The position numbers and the translations under genes were made by a program. From Deltaproteobacteria bacterium (GTDB lineage: Bacteria > Desulfobacterota > Desulfuromonadia > Desulfuromonadales > BM103), in assembly GCA_024636155.1 (NCBI GenBank), contig JAGXHM010000038.1, forward strand, positions 24,509-88,508: a DNA stretch of 64,000 nucleotides, in the 5' to 3' direction. Positions 37,689 to 47,280 of this stretch are shown here, piece by piece (position 1 is the first letter of the stretch; each line of letters opens with the position of its first letter). The notes beneath the pieces are model-generated. The model was not told where the DNA came from, did no database searches, and was given only the letters and a program-made list of their open reading frames with translations.

Positions 37689-40196
37689 TCAAGCCTTGGT
37701 CGCTGTAACTGTAACGCAGTTGCTGCCACTCGGGAAAATTTGCTGAATATTCATGTCGGCGAAGTTATCAGCTGCTGTGAGAAGGCCAACCGGAACCATG
37801 GCATGAATCATTACCTTGCCGCTTGCTGAACCAGCCGGACCTGTCACTTTCAGCTGACCACCATCGGCAACACCTAACTTGGCGGCGTCTTCAGGATTGA
37901 TAATGATCAGCCCAGCTGGTGCCAACTCATGGTTGGCGGCAGAGTAAGTGGTTGTTGTGCCGAACTGGAAAGGGCATTTCCCGACCAGTAGTTGCAGATC
38001 AGCAGCTTCTGGCGTCGTTAGTTCTGGTGTCGCGGCGAACAGGCTCTTCTCTGCAGGAGCATAGCCCTGTTTTGGGGTGCTAAGCCCCGCCATCTCCTGC
38101 TGGATGGCGCTTTCGCTTGGTTCGGATTTGCCAGTCAGGCGAGCAAAAAGATCGCTTAAAATGGCAAGGTCAGGACGCGCTTCGCCGGGAGGTGCTACGG
38201 CAATCCTCAGCTTGTTGACGCGCCGATCAAGGGAGGTCATACTGCCACGTTTCTCGGCAGTAGCGGCTCCGGGGAGGACAACTGTTGCCATCTCTGTCAG
38301 CTCACTGGCCAGAATATCTTGAACCACTAAGATGTCGAGTTTTGCAAGCGCTTTACGCCAGCGACTGTTCTCCGGGAAGTTGACCAACGGGTTGGTTCCG
38401 GCGAGGAAAAGGGCACGAATGGTACCTTTTTCAATTCCGTCCAGAATCCCGGTTGCATCGGCGCCACCTTCCGGTAGCGTGGTTTGCCATAAGGCCGCGA
38501 ACTTTTCTTTTCCAGCGGCATAATCTATCAGGCCGGGCAGGAATTCAGGAGCAGTACCAACCTCAATCAGACCTTGTGTGTTGCCTTTGGCGGCGATCGG
38601 GAAAAGCCCGCCGCAGTCACCTTGCAGAGCACCACTGACCAGGGCCAGGTTGACCAAGGCTGCAACACTTGCTTCCGCTTGGGTCGAGCCCATGACATCA
38701 CGACCAAAAATGATTGCTACAGAAGCAGCCTGACCGAGATGATCGGCAGCCTCTTCCAGTTGTTCACGGTTGACGCCGGTTGCAGCACAGGCTGCGTTGA
38801 GATCAAGCCCGTTCAAATATGCTTCGAGTTCAGCACGATTGGTGACGAAGCTGTTGAGAAAATCATTATCTGCCTGCCCCTTCTCGACCAGCAGTTTGGC
38901 CAGGGCACCGGCGAGATAGGCTTCACTGCCGGCACGGTACTGCAGAAAGCTTTCGGCCTGCTTGACTAATTTGGTCTGGCGTTGATTGGCGACGATCAGA
39001 CGGGTATCGTTTTTGCGGGCGGCCAACTGGACCTGCCAGTTGAGCGCCTGAGACTCGGAACGCAGATCAGCGCCAAAGACCAACACCGCCTCTGCCTGAC
39101 CGATACGATCGATGTGGTTGCTGGCACCACTCAGTTTGAGCTGTTTATGTAGTACCTTGGCGGCACGCAGGCTGCTGAAGCGGGCTTCTGAGTCAATATT
39201 GTTGCTGCCGAGAGCGACGCGGAAGAGCTTTTGAAAAAGATAGTTCTCTTCGTTGGTCAGGTGTGGAGAAGCCAGACCGGCAATGGCCTGTCCGCCTTTA
39301 TCGTCACGCAGGCTGGAGAGTTCGGTCACAACTTTATCGAGAGCGGTTTCCCATGAAGTCTCCTGTTGAGCAACCAGAGGCGCTGTCAGGCGCTGATCGC
39401 TGTTCAGATAGTCGTGGCCGAAGAAGCCACCGACACAGAGGTTGCCGTCATTAACTGTCGTGCCGTCTTCGGCAGTCACGCGCATGACTTTGCCCTGCTT
39501 GCTGTGCATGTCTACCTGGCACTGGGCCGAGCAGAGAGTACAGACTGAAGGGGTTTTGCGCAGTTCCCAGGGACGGGCTTTAAACTTGAAAGGTTTTGAA
39601 ATCATGGTGCCGGTCGGGCAGACCTGCACGCAGTTGCCGCAGAACTCACACTTGTTGAGATCCTTGTCGACAAACGCCTTGTCGCCCTTTTCGTTGACGA
39701 ACAGAGCGCTGGAGCCGATCGTTTCGTGGCAGGTTTTGACGCATTTTTCGCACATGATGCAACGGTTGGGTACCTGTTGGATCAACGGCCAGTGGTCTAT
39801 AGTGGCAGCATTGACGTCGTCAGCCTCGAATGGTTGGCGCACGACATTCTGGGAATAACAGATATCCTGCAGCTCGCACTCGCCGCCAGCATCACAGACC
39901 GGACAGTCAAGCGGGTGATTGACCAGCAGCAGTTCGACGATCTGACGTCGGATCACTGCCAGTTTCTCAGACTGGGTCGTAACAACCATACCGTCGACTG
40001 CACGGGTGTTGCAGGCGGTCATGGTTTTGTCTGCGCCCTCGACTTCAACCGCGCAGATGCGGCAGGCGCCGGTTGGGGAGACCTTTTTCAGGTAACAGAG
40101 GGTCGGGATCTTGACACCCACTCTTTCTGCAGCGTCAAGAATGGTGGCACCCGATAAAATCTGGACATCTTTGCCGTCGATCTTAAGGTTGATCAT
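37689..40196 (-). CDS. sfrA: SfrA-type NADPH oxidoreductase alpha subunit (NuoG/formate-dehydrogenase-like)
   Basis: This 835-residue iron-sulfur protein starts with a [2Fe-2S] ferredoxin domain (CYLKKVSPTGACRIC) and a His-Cys [4Fe-4S] site (HPLDCPVCDAGGECELQD). Two [4Fe-4S] motifs follow (CIMCEKCVKTC, CEFCGNCVQVCPTG). A molybdopterin oxidoreductase-like domain begins with CTLCSAQCQ and ends with a molydopterin-binding-type C-terminus. Size and its GltD-like partner match SfrAB of Geobacter, a cytoplasmic NADPH-dependent reductase first isolated as a soluble Fe(III) reductase. The start is ATG 40196, 227 bases after sfrB. Confidence 0.82.
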   Translation of the reverse strand: MINLKIDGKDVQILSGATILDAAERVGVKIPTLCYLKKVSPTGACRICAVEVEGADKTMTACNTRAVDGMVVTTQSEKLAVIRRQIVELLLVNHPLDCPVCDAGGECELQDICYSQNVVRQPFEADDVNAATIDHWPLIQQVPNRCIMCEKCVKTCHETIGSSALFVNEKGDKAFVDKDLNKCEFCGNCVQVCPTGTMISKPFKFKARPWELRKTPSVCTLCSAQCQVDMHSKQGKVMRVTAEDGTTVNDGNLCVGGFFGHDYLNSDQRLTAPLVAQQETSWETALDKVVTELSSLRDDKGGQAIAGLASPHLTNEENYLFQKLFRVALGSNNIDSEARFSSLRAAKVLHKQLKLSGASNHIDRIGQAEAVLVFGADLRSESQALNWQVQLAARKNDTRLIVANQRQTKLVKQAESFLQYRAGSEAYLAGALAKLLVEKGQADNDFLNSFVTNRAELEAYLNGLDLNAACAATGVNREQLEEAADHLGQAASVAIIFGRDVMGSTQAEASVAALVNLALVSGALQGDCGGLFPIAAKGNTQGLIEVGTAPEFLPGLIDYAAGKEKFAALWQTTLPEGGADATGILDGIEKGTIRALFLAGTNPLVNFPENSRWRKALAKLDILVVQDILASELTEMATVVLPGAATAEKRGSMTSLDRRVNKLRIAVAPPGEARPDLAILSDLFARLTGKSEPSESAIQQEMAGLSTPKQGYAPAEKSLFAATPELTTPEAADLQLLVGKCPFQFGTTTTYSAANHELAPAGLIIINPEDAAKLGVADGGQLKVTGPAGSASGKVMIHAMVPVGLLTAADNFADMNIQQIFPSGSNCVTVTATKA

Positions 40197-40423
40197 CGAA
40201 TCTGCCTTTTAATCAATGTGTCTGTAAGAAGTCTTGATCGTTAGTTAAAGTCCGTCCGGAAACTCCGGATGGTTACAATGTGGGTTTCTGATTTGGAAAC
40301 CAGCAATTTTTCGCAAGATCAAGGAAATCAAGCGTTTGAGCGGAGGCGTAGTACTTTACGCCGCACAATCAAATGCGCAGATTGACGCTGAGATTGCGGA
40401 AAAGGGCGGTTTCCGGGCAGAAA

Positions 40424-42373
40424 CTAGTTAACTGCCAGCATGGCAACCCGGTAACAGCGCAGGCAACGCTCCGCTTCTCTGACCGCCTGACTTTCCGGCA
40501 TGGCCAGTTCGATTTCGTCGTAGTTGCTGGCGCGTTCGGCACCATCGATCTTGGGTTGATGCTCGCGATGCAGGCCACCGACGATGCCGATGTTTTCTGT
40601 TTTGTCGAACACACCAAGGTTGTTAACAATGTCCTCCATGGCATCCTCTTCATCGAGGTAGGCTTTGCCTTCAGTGAGGTAGCGATGCATGGTGCGAGCG
40701 GCTCTGTGGCCATGGCCAACGGCCAGAACGACGGTCATGGCGCCGTACTCACAGTCACCTCCGGCGAAGACACCTTCGTCATCGGTCATCATGGTGCCGC
40801 CCTTGGTGACGATACTGCTCCAGCGGGTCTGCTTAATGCCGTAGTCGCCGTCTTCCAGATAGCTGAGGTCGGGGTCCTGACCAATCGCCGGGATAACCAT
40901 GTCGCATGGGATGATATATTCGCTGCCGGCAACTTCCACCGGCCGGCGACGCACCGAGTCATCAGGTTCGCCGAGTTCCATCTTGATAACCTCGACACCG
41001 ACCACTGTGTTGTCTTCAACAATCAGACGGGTCGGGTTGCGCAGGAACTCGAACTGGACATTTTCTTCTTCAGCGTCATCAACTTCGTAGGATTCTGCTG
41101 GCATTTCCTTACGGGTCCGGCGGTAGACCAGGATTGAATCTTCACAGCCTTCGCGCAAAGCGACACGTACGCAGTCAATGGCCGTGTTGCCACCACCAAC
41201 GACGATAACACGCTTGGGTGTGACTATGTCTTCGCCCAGAGCAACGGCGCGCAGGTAGTTGATGCCGCCTTCGGAGAAGCCGGCGTAGCCTTCGTCTTCC
41301 CCTTCAACACCCATCGGCTTCGACTTGAAAGCGCCGGTGCCGAGGAAGACCGCGTCATACTGTTCTTTGAGCTCGCGTAGCGAAACGTCGCGACCAAGTT
41401 TGACGCCGTATTCGATCTCGACGCCGAGGGCAGAAATGATATCCGCTTCACGCTGTAGCAACGGGCGAGGCATACGGTAATCGGGAATGCCGACAGCTAC
41501 CGTGCCGCCGGGCTCGCTGAGCATGTCGATGATCTTGACCTTGTGCCCTTGCAGGGCCAGGTAGTAAGCACAGGTCAGACCGGCAGGACCGGCACCGACG
41601 ACGATGATTTTTTTGCCTGTTGGCTCCTTGGCTTTATGCGGCGGCTCCTGGACATGGAGCAACTCGTGGTCTGAGGCGACACGCTTGAGCACCATGATGC
41701 TGACCGGTTCGTCGATCAGGGCACGGCGGCAGGCCGTTTCGCAGGGGTGCGGACAGACACGGCCGCAGACAGCCGGGATCGGCATGCGATTGCGGATCGT
41801 ACCGAGCGCCTCATCGTGGCGATAGTCCTTGATTTCCTCTATGTAGGCCGGGATATCAATATGTGCCGGACAACGATCCATGCAGGGCGCAGTCAGTTTG
41901 TCGCGATAACTTTTGGCCTGTTTACTCTTGCGCTCACCACGCAGGAAGGCCATGTAATCATCACGGAAATATTTAACTGTATCGAGAATTGGCCTGGCAG
42001 CTGTCATGCAGAGTGTGCATTTACAGTTGTCAAGCAGATCAGACAACCCGGTCAGGGTGTCCAGATCACTCTCTTCGCCGTGTCCGGCAAGAATTCGCGC
42101 CAGCGTATCCATCATAACCCGCGTCCCACGTTTACCCGGGGTACACTTCGCACAACAGTACTTCTCCTGGACACGCTTCATATACTCAGCGGCCATGGTG
42201 ACAATATCAACATCTTTGTCCAGAACGATGACGCCGTCCCAACCCATGAAGGCGCTTACATTGCCTTCATCAAGATAGTTGCCCGGCAGCTTAAAGGCGG
42301 CTGCTTCTGGCTCACCACCCTGCCGATTGTCAATCACCTTGCCGCCCCAGCTGGAAAAAACCACTTCAGCCAA
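40424..42373 (-). CDS. sfrB: SfrB-type NADPH oxidoreductase beta subunit (NuoF-tail plus GltD-like)
   Basis: The 649 residues combine two parts. The first, about 1-150, resembles the C-terminal iron-sulfur region of NuoF/HndC (CCAKCTPGKRGTR, then CKCTLC). The second resembles the glutamate synthase small subunit GltD: CMDRCPAHIDIPAYIE, CGRVCPHPCETACRR, an FAD site VVGAGPAGLTCAYYLA, an NAD(P)H site VVGGGNTAIDCVRVA and VFAGGDCEYGA. The start is TTG 42373, seven bases after GGGAG; longer reading to an ATG at 42418 has no ribosome site. Together with sfrA it should oxidise NADPH. A GntR-type operator lies 110 bases upstream. Confidence 0.83.
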   Translation of the reverse strand: MAEVVFSSWGGKVIDNRQGGEPEAAAFKLPGNYLDEGNVSAFMGWDGVIVLDKDVDIVTMAAEYMKRVQEKYCCAKCTPGKRGTRVMMDTLARILAGHGEESDLDTLTGLSDLLDNCKCTLCMTAARPILDTVKYFRDDYMAFLRGERKSKQAKSYRDKLTAPCMDRCPAHIDIPAYIEEIKDYRHDEALGTIRNRMPIPAVCGRVCPHPCETACRRALIDEPVSIMVLKRVASDHELLHVQEPPHKAKEPTGKKIIVVGAGPAGLTCAYYLALQGHKVKIIDMLSEPGGTVAVGIPDYRMPRPLLQREADIISALGVEIEYGVKLGRDVSLRELKEQYDAVFLGTGAFKSKPMGVEGEDEGYAGFSEGGINYLRAVALGEDIVTPKRVIVVGGGNTAIDCVRVALREGCEDSILVYRRTRKEMPAESYEVDDAEEENVQFEFLRNPTRLIVEDNTVVGVEVIKMELGEPDDSVRRRPVEVAGSEYIIPCDMVIPAIGQDPDLSYLEDGDYGIKQTRWSSIVTKGGTMMTDDEGVFAGGDCEYGAMTVVLAVGHGHRAARTMHRYLTEGKAYLDEEDAMEDIVNNLGVFDKTENIGIVGGLHREHQPKIDGAERASNYDEIELAMPESQAVREAERCLRCYRVAMLAVN

Positions 42374-42482
42374 GTTAAACCTCCCATTCAGGTCAGATAT
42401 TTCGATACAAAGAACCACAAGAAAAAAGCGCCTCAGCGCTTGTCTGTCGCGGTGTGTGTCCTAATGTTTCTTCTGCCCGTAT

Positions 42483-42511
42483 TGTATACAGTATGCAGCT
42501 AAATACCACAA
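42483..42511 (-). promoter_or_regulatory. Predicted sfrBA promoter with embedded GTATAC-type operator
   Basis: On the minus strand, TTGTGG (42511-42506) and TATACA (42488-42483) are 17 bases apart. The near-palindrome GTATACAGTATGC at 42484-42496 overlaps the -10 box. It differs by one base from the sites before the GntR gene and the atp operon. Confidence 0.6.
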
Positions 42512-42654
42512 GGATAGCGGGAAAATCAAGGGAAAATTAAGCTCTGACCGCAGCGTTCAGTGGCGTTTTCGAAGCCGTAAAAAGTGGTTTTCAACTGCCA
42601 ACAAGACCAACTTGCAAGCATTCCTTTGTTCACCACTTACTTACTGAGTCCTCT

Positions 42655-43089
42655 TCAGGGGAAATCAGGAAAGGAGGTGGTAATGAGGAAACCCTGTTGC
42701 GTTGGGTCATCTCCCTCAAAATAGACCCAGATCTGATCGAAGGTGAAGGTCTTTACGGTCACTGATGGCAGCAGGTAATATTCCATTTCAATGGTCGTTT
42801 CAAAACGTCGATTCTCATCAGATGGCTGCAGATATAGAGTGTTGATCGCAAGAATTTGAATGTCCTTCAGTGGCATGAAGGTATTTATGAATTTCTTGCG
42901 ATGTTCTGGCAACATGAGGCTGGCGGCAACATTAAATTTCTTCCAGAGCATAGCATCCTTGAAGTCTTCCTGACTCAGTTCAGCGAGCTTGGCTGTTTGT
43001 TGTTGAGAATATTTTTGATGAACGCCGCATGCCGTCAGCATCAGCACCAGTATGAAACAGCACAACCTTTTCCAAAAAATTAAAATCAC
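42655..43089 (-). CDS. Hypothetical lipoprotein
   Basis: This 144-residue precursor has a basic N-terminus, a hydrophobic core and a lipobox MLTAC at about residues 16-20. The mature part is mixed helix and strand, with an ETTIEMEYYLLPSVTVKTF strand region and a final FPDFP. I do not recognise the family. The start is GTG 43089 with an AAGGA-like site upstream. Longer starts reach into the divergent glutaredoxin gene. It ends about 280 bases from sfrB; that gap holds the sfrBA promoter. Confidence 0.68.
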   Translation of the reverse strand: MILIFWKRLCCFILVLMLTACGVHQKYSQQQTAKLAELSQEDFKDAMLWKKFNVAASLMLPEHRKKFINTFMPLKDIQILAINTLYLQPSDENRRFETTIEMEYYLLPSVTVKTFTFDQIWVYFEGDDPTQQGFLITTSFPDFP

Positions 43090-43174
43090 AGGATTTTCCT
43101 TTTCGTGGCTTGCATCTTGCCTGGTATTGGGTAGTCTTAATCCCAATGAAGATCCCAACCGGACAGGCAGAGAC

Positions 43175-43441
43175 ATGAGTGTCAAAATTGAGATTTATAC
43201 CAAAGTTTACTGCGCTTATTGTCAGCGGGCTAAGGAACTGCTGCGCATCAAAGGGATGGACTTTGTTGAATATGATATCACCGATGATCAACACAGGGCA
43301 GCAGAAATGCAGCAACGTAGTCAGCAACAGACAACGCCAAAGATCTTCATCAACGATGCCTCGATCGGTGGTTGCTTAGAACTGTTCGATCTGGATGAAC
43401 AAGGTGTTCTGGACACCCTGTTAGAAGTCTGCCGGACTTAA
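43175..43441 (+). CDS. grxC: Glutaredoxin (GrxC type)
   Basis: This 88-residue thioredoxin-fold protein has the active site CAYC in TKVYCAYCQRAKELL. The cis-proline segment TTPKIFIND and the glutathione-binding GGCLELFDLDEQG complete the family pattern. It reduces disulfides and mixed disulfides in the cytoplasm. I chose ATG 43175 because it starts directly before the first strand. The same frame is open further upstream, but that part is opposite the lipoprotein gene's 5' end. The ribosome site is weak. Confidence 0.93.
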   Translation: MSVKIEIYTKVYCAYCQRAKELLRIKGMDFVEYDITDDQHRAAEMQQRSQQQTTPKIFINDASIGGCLELFDLDEQGVLDTLLEVCRT

Positions 43442-43576
43442 CAAAGCCTGCTACGAAATCGGCTGATTGGTCCAAATTTACAGCGATTGTCGACAAATAG
43501 CCATGCTCTTAGCTCTCAACCTCCCGTAAATCTGATCTCAAACTTCCAATCTCTCACTACGGATTATTCTTGATCG

Positions 43577-44155
43577 TCACGCTTCCTGCCAGTTGAAATC
43601 TGCGGTTTCTTCAAGAAACTGACGCAGGATCGCAGCCGTCAAGCCCCAAATGGTGTGTTCTCCGAACTGATAGAAATCAACCAGCTGTGTCCGGCCGAGA
43701 TGCTGCCAGTCCTCGACACGATGTATCGACGGGTCGCGAAAATGATCGAGTGGAGCTTCGAAAGTTCCGGCAATTTCAAAAGGATCGTGCTGCAGATTGT
43801 CGGGTTTGGGGATTGTGCCGACAAAGGGCACAACGTGGTAGCCATGTATCGAGTAGAAATCGTCCAAGCGACCTAATATTCTGATTTGCGTGCGGATAAT
43901 GCCGAGCTCTTCCTCGGTTTCGCGCAGAGCAGTCGCACACAGGTCGACGTCTTCGGCATCATGACCCCCGCCCGGAAAGGAAATCTCTCCGGCGTGGTGT
44001 TCAAGATGTGCTGTGCGCTCGGTAAAGAGCAGGTAGTCGCTGTCACCGCGTTGGTAGAGAGGGAGCAATACGGCGGCTGGTCGCAATGAACCGAGCGGAA
44101 TGGTTTGTCGTGGGAAAGCCTGTAGGTGGCTGGCCAGGCGGTTGCGGTCGAGCAT
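43577..44155 (-). CDS. Nudix hydrolase, CoA pyrophosphatase (NudL-like)
   Basis: This 192-residue enzyme has the Nudix core GGGHDAEDVDLCATALRE followed by TEEELGI. It also has the upstream UPF0035/CoA-binding style segment LLFTERTAHLEHHAGEISFP. Homologues split CoA into phosphopantetheine and 3',5'-ADP. The usual first Glu of the Nudix box is not in its standard place, as in other NudL proteins. The start ATG 44155 shares one base with the rpe stop (TGATG), so the two are coupled. It is convergent with the glutaredoxin gene, with no clear terminator. Confidence 0.86.
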   Translation of the reverse strand: MLDRNRLASHLQAFPRQTIPLGSLRPAAVLLPLYQRGDSDYLLFTERTAHLEHHAGEISFPGGGHDAEDVDLCATALRETEEELGIIRTQIRILGRLDDFYSIHGYHVVPFVGTIPKPDNLQHDPFEIAGTFEAPLDHFRDPSIHRVEDWQHLGRTQLVDFYQFGEHTIWGLTAAILRQFLEETADFNWQEA

Positions 44156-44820
44156 CAAGTCGTTATGCTGCCAGCATTCTTCCGCAAGGCTGCGATGGTT
44201 GCGGCATAGTCGTTGGTATTGAAAACCGCGCTGCCGGCCACCAGCACGTCCGCCCCTGCGGCAACCACTTCACGAATGTTGTCGAGCTTGACGCCGCCAT
44301 CGACTTCCAGCTCGGTGGCGAGGCCGCGTTGTGTGATGCGTTGGCGCAGGGCGCTGATCTTGTCGAGCGCCGAGGGGATGAAAGACTGGCCGCCGAAACC
44401 GGGGTTGACCGACATGACCAGAACCAGGTCGAGGTCGTCAAGGATGACGTCAAGAGTCTCAACCGGTGTCGCCGGGTTAAGGGAGACACCAGCTTTTTTG
44501 CCGAGGCTCTTGATCAACTGTATGGTGCGATGCAGGTGCGGCACCGCTTCCTGATGGACCGTTATGATATCGGCACCAGCCTTGGCGAAATCGGCAATGT
44601 AAAGGTCCGGGTTTTCAATCATCAGGTGCACATCGAGAGGTTTGTCAGTCACCTTGCGCAAGGCATTAACGACCAGTGGACCGATAGTGATGTTCGGCAC
44701 AAAATGACCATCCATGACATCGATGTGGATATAGTCGGCACCGGCCTGGTCTACAGCGCGGACATCTTCACCCAAACGGGAAAAATCTGCGGATAGGATC
44801 GAGGGGGATATTTTGATCAT
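44155..44820 (-). CDS. rpe: Ribulose-phosphate 3-epimerase
   Basis: Rpe interconverts ribulose 5-phosphate and xylulose 5-phosphate in the pentose phosphate pathway. The 221 residues form a TIM barrel with [56 protein letters not shown] and the phosphate-binding [12 protein letters not shown]. All catalytic Asp and His positions are visible. I chose ATG 44820 with GGAG upstream, not an in-frame ATG at 44844. The next gene, Nudix, overlaps its stop. Confidence 0.96.
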   Translation of the reverse strand: MIKISPSILSADFSRLGEDVRAVDQAGADYIHIDVMDGHFVPNITIGPLVVNALRKVTDKPLDVHLMIENPDLYIADFAKAGADIITVHQEAVPHLHRTIQLIKSLGKKAGVSLNPATPVETLDVILDDLDLVLVMSVNPGFGGQSFIPSALDKISALRQRITQRGLATELEVDGGVKLDNIREVVAAGADVLVAGSAVFNTNDYAATIAALRKNAGSITT

Positions 44821-44852
44821 GTGGCACTCCGATCGAAAGCGCATCCACCATG

Positions 44853-44882
44853 ACCACGAAGATCACGAAGGAGACGAAGAAA
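44853..44882 (+). repeat. Single octamer-repeat arm between rpe and rsmB
   Basis: Three degenerate units of the CACGAAGA type stand in tandem. I see no clear inverted partner nearby, so this looks like half of the element type found at 48703-48785 and elsewhere. The remaining gap (44821-44948) holds nothing else recognisable. Confidence 0.5.
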
Positions 44883-44948
44883 TGATAAGACGAGAACCTT
44901 TATAACCTATTTGAAAATGCTTTGCCTAGTTTCAGAAAAGGATAAAGC

Positions 44949-46319
44949 CTACTTTTTTAAAAACCTGACGGCAAAAAAAGCATCCATGCCATCGTGATGA
45001 TGCGGCAGCGTGCGAACGCTGCCGTTGTCGGTGGTCAGCTCCTGCCATGCTGTCGGCAAGAGAGAACGAAAATCTTCCTGAACAAAGTTCGCATGAGCGG
45101 CGAGAAAATTATGCACAATGGCATCGGTCTCTGCAGCGGTGAAGGTACATACCGAGTAGAGCAGATGACCCCCGCTGCGCAGCAGAGGTGAGACCTGTTT
45201 GAGAATCGTGCGTTGCAGTTCGACCAGCTCCTTGATGTCGGCGGGGCGGCGACTCCAGCGACTCTCGGGATTACGGCGTAACACACCCAGACCGCTGCAC
45301 GGGGCATCGACGAGGATTCGATCGAAACTCTCCGGCTCAAGGAACTCGGGTGGTTCGGTGAGGTCCCAGCAGCGTGCCGCGATGTTCTGAGCGCCGATTC
45401 TTTCGGCGCCTTGATTAATCAATTCGACCCGCTGTGGATATTTCTCCAGTGCCGTGATATGTGCTTGATTGTCGCTCAAGGCGGCAATATGCGTAGTTTT
45501 GCCGCCGGGAGCAGCGCAGGCATCAAGGATCTTATCACCTGGTTGAGGGTCAAGCAGATGAGCAATCAGCATGCTCGCTTCATCCTGAACCTGATACCAG
45601 CCTTCACGATCTCCGGGCAGAGGTTGCGCCGAGCGTTTTTCGACAATGATTCCTTCGGCAACGTAGCGGCAAGGGCGCGCAACATGTTCGGCTTCGACCA
45701 GTGCCACTAATAGAGTTTCGCGGTCGGTCTTCAGAGTGTTGGTCCGTAGCGTCAGCGGCGCGGCTGAGGTCAGCGCTTCCGCCAGAGCCTGGGATTCAAG
45801 ATTGGGGAACTGGCGTAACAGCTCTTTCGCCAACCAGCTTGGCAGGCTGCAAACATGCTGAAGATAGTCGCGAAGGTTCTCGGGTGGCGGCCAGACGATA
45901 GTGGCGCGCTCTCGTACCAGAGTACGCAGAGTGCCATTAACCAGTCCGGCAATCCGCTCCAGCCCAACCTGATGGGCCAGTTCGACCGTGGCGTGCACCG
46001 CCGCATGGGTGGGAATCCGGTCGAGTTCCAGCAATTGGTAGGCGCCGATACGTAAGAGGAGCAGAGCATCGGGTTCCAAACGCGGTAATTGCTGACGACT
46101 GAATAGTGCCAGGGCAAAATCGAGGCGGCCGCGCAGGCGCAAAATACCGTAGACCAGCTCGGTTAAGAGTCCTCGCTCGCGTGGGTCCATGCCAGGATGA
46201 CGCTGGAGATAACTGTCGAGCAGTCGATCAGCATAACCACCCTGTTCGACACGCTGTAGTATTTTGAATGCCCCGTAGCGGGCGTCCATTGGCTTGGGCT
46301 GTTCGTTATTACGAATCAT
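44949..46319 (-). CDS. rsmB: 16S rRNA (cytosine-967-C5)-methyltransferase RsmB
   Basis: RsmB methylates C967 of 16S rRNA. The 456 residues have an N-terminal NusB-like helical domain (ARYGAFKILQRVEQGGYADRL) and a C-terminal Rossmann methyltransferase. Motifs are DACAAPGGKTTHIAAL for SAM binding, VDAPCSGLGVLRRNPESRW with one catalytic Cys, and YSVCTF with the other. I chose ATG 46319, but ATG 46289 (MDARYGAF) is also possible because ribosome sites are weak. It follows fmt closely, forming the def-fmt-rsmB order seen in many bacteria. Confidence 0.94.
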   Translation of the reverse strand: MIRNNEQPKPMDARYGAFKILQRVEQGGYADRLLDSYLQRHPGMDPRERGLLTELVYGILRLRGRLDFALALFSRQQLPRLEPDALLLLRIGAYQLLELDRIPTHAAVHATVELAHQVGLERIAGLVNGTLRTLVRERATIVWPPPENLRDYLQHVCSLPSWLAKELLRQFPNLESQALAEALTSAAPLTLRTNTLKTDRETLLVALVEAEHVARPCRYVAEGIIVEKRSAQPLPGDREGWYQVQDEASMLIAHLLDPQPGDKILDACAAPGGKTTHIAALSDNQAHITALEKYPQRVELINQGAERIGAQNIAARCWDLTEPPEFLEPESFDRILVDAPCSGLGVLRRNPESRWSRRPADIKELVELQRTILKQVSPLLRSGGHLLYSVCTFTAAETDAIVHNFLAAHANFVQEDFRSLLPTAWQELTTDNGSVRTLPHHHDGMDAFFAVRFLKK

Positions 46320-46338
46320 CTTCTGCGTCGCGATCCTC

Positions 46339-47280
46339 TCACTCCAGCGACATGCCTGGTTCAAGGTTGCAGCCACGCAAGAAATCACCAGCAGTCAGGC
46401 GTTTGCGGCCAGCCAGTTGCAGCTCCTTGACCAGCAACGTGCCGCTACCGCAGGCGATGCGCACGCCACTGCTGGCTGCAGAAACAACCGTACCTGCTTT
46501 GCCGCCGTCATTAACGTCAGGGCTGGTCTTGGCCAGTTTGAGTAGCTCGCCGTTAAGGGAAGTGTAAGCGCCCGGCCAGGGGTCGAGACCGCGAACATGG
46601 TTGTGGATTTCCAGGGAAGAACGACCCCAGTCGATGCGACCATCTTCTTTTTTCATCATTGATGCATAGGTACTCTGCTCGTCATCCTGAACTTCGCGCT
46701 GTAAAGTGCCAGCACAGAGTTGCTGCAGTGTCTCTTCCATCGTTTTACGGCCGAGGCTGGCTAGACGATCGTGTAGCTCGCCCGCTGTCTCTTCCGGGCC
46801 GATCGGCAGGCTCTTTCTGAGCAGCATGTCACCGGTGTCGAGACCGACATCCATGTACATGGTGGTAATGCCGGTTTCTGTTTCACCGTCGAGGATTGCT
46901 TTGTTGATCGGTGCTGCACCGCGATACGTGGGGAGCAATGAAGCGTGGACGTTGATGCAACCGTGAGCCGGGATATCGAGCACGCTCTTTGGCAGGATCT
47001 GGCCGTAAGCGACCACCACGATCAGGTCGGGAGCGAGAGCCTCCAGCTCAGCGACTGCTTCTGGTTGGCGTAGTTTGAGCGGCTGGTAAACCGGGATGCC
47101 ATAGTGCTGGGCCAATTCTTTGACCGGTGGTGCTGCCAACTGCTTGCCACGGCCCTTGGGCCGGTCGGGTTGGGTGTAGACGCCAACCATGTTGCAGCCT
47201 GCATCAATTAAGCCCTGCAAGGTCTGCAGGGCGAAATCGGGGGTTCCCATGAACACGGTACGTAAATCTTTTGGCTGCAT
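46339..47280 (-). CDS. fmt: Methionyl-tRNA formyltransferase
   Basis: Fmt formylates initiator Met-tRNA. The 313 residues contain VFMGTPDFALQTL at the N-terminus, TQPDRPKGRGKQL, and the folate-binding region HASLLPTYRGAAPINKAI followed by GETETGITTM. A C-terminal OB-fold domain ends the protein. The start ATG 47280 overlaps the def stop (TAATG), with GGAG upstream inside def. rsmB follows after 19 bases. Confidence 0.96.
   Translation of the reverse strand: MQPKDLRTVFMGTPDFALQTLQGLIDAGCNMVGVYTQPDRPKGRGKQLAAPPVKELAQHYGIPVYQPLKLRQPEAVAELEALAPDLIVVVAYGQILPKSVLDIPAHGCINVHASLLPTYRGAAPINKAILDGETETGITTMYMDVGLDTGDMLLRKSLPIGPEETAGELHDRLASLGRKTMEETLQQLCAGTLQREVQDDEQSTYASMMKKEDGRIDWGRSSLEIHNHVRGLDPWPGAYTSLNGELLKLAKTSPDVNDGGKAGTVVSAASSGVRIACGSGTLLVKELQLAGRKRLTAGDFLRGCNLEPGMSLE

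Noticed and set aside
41747-42502. Plus-strand reading frame of 251 codons opposite sfrB
   Set aside because: It is a shadow of sfrB, which has complete GltD and iron-sulfur motifs on the other strand.
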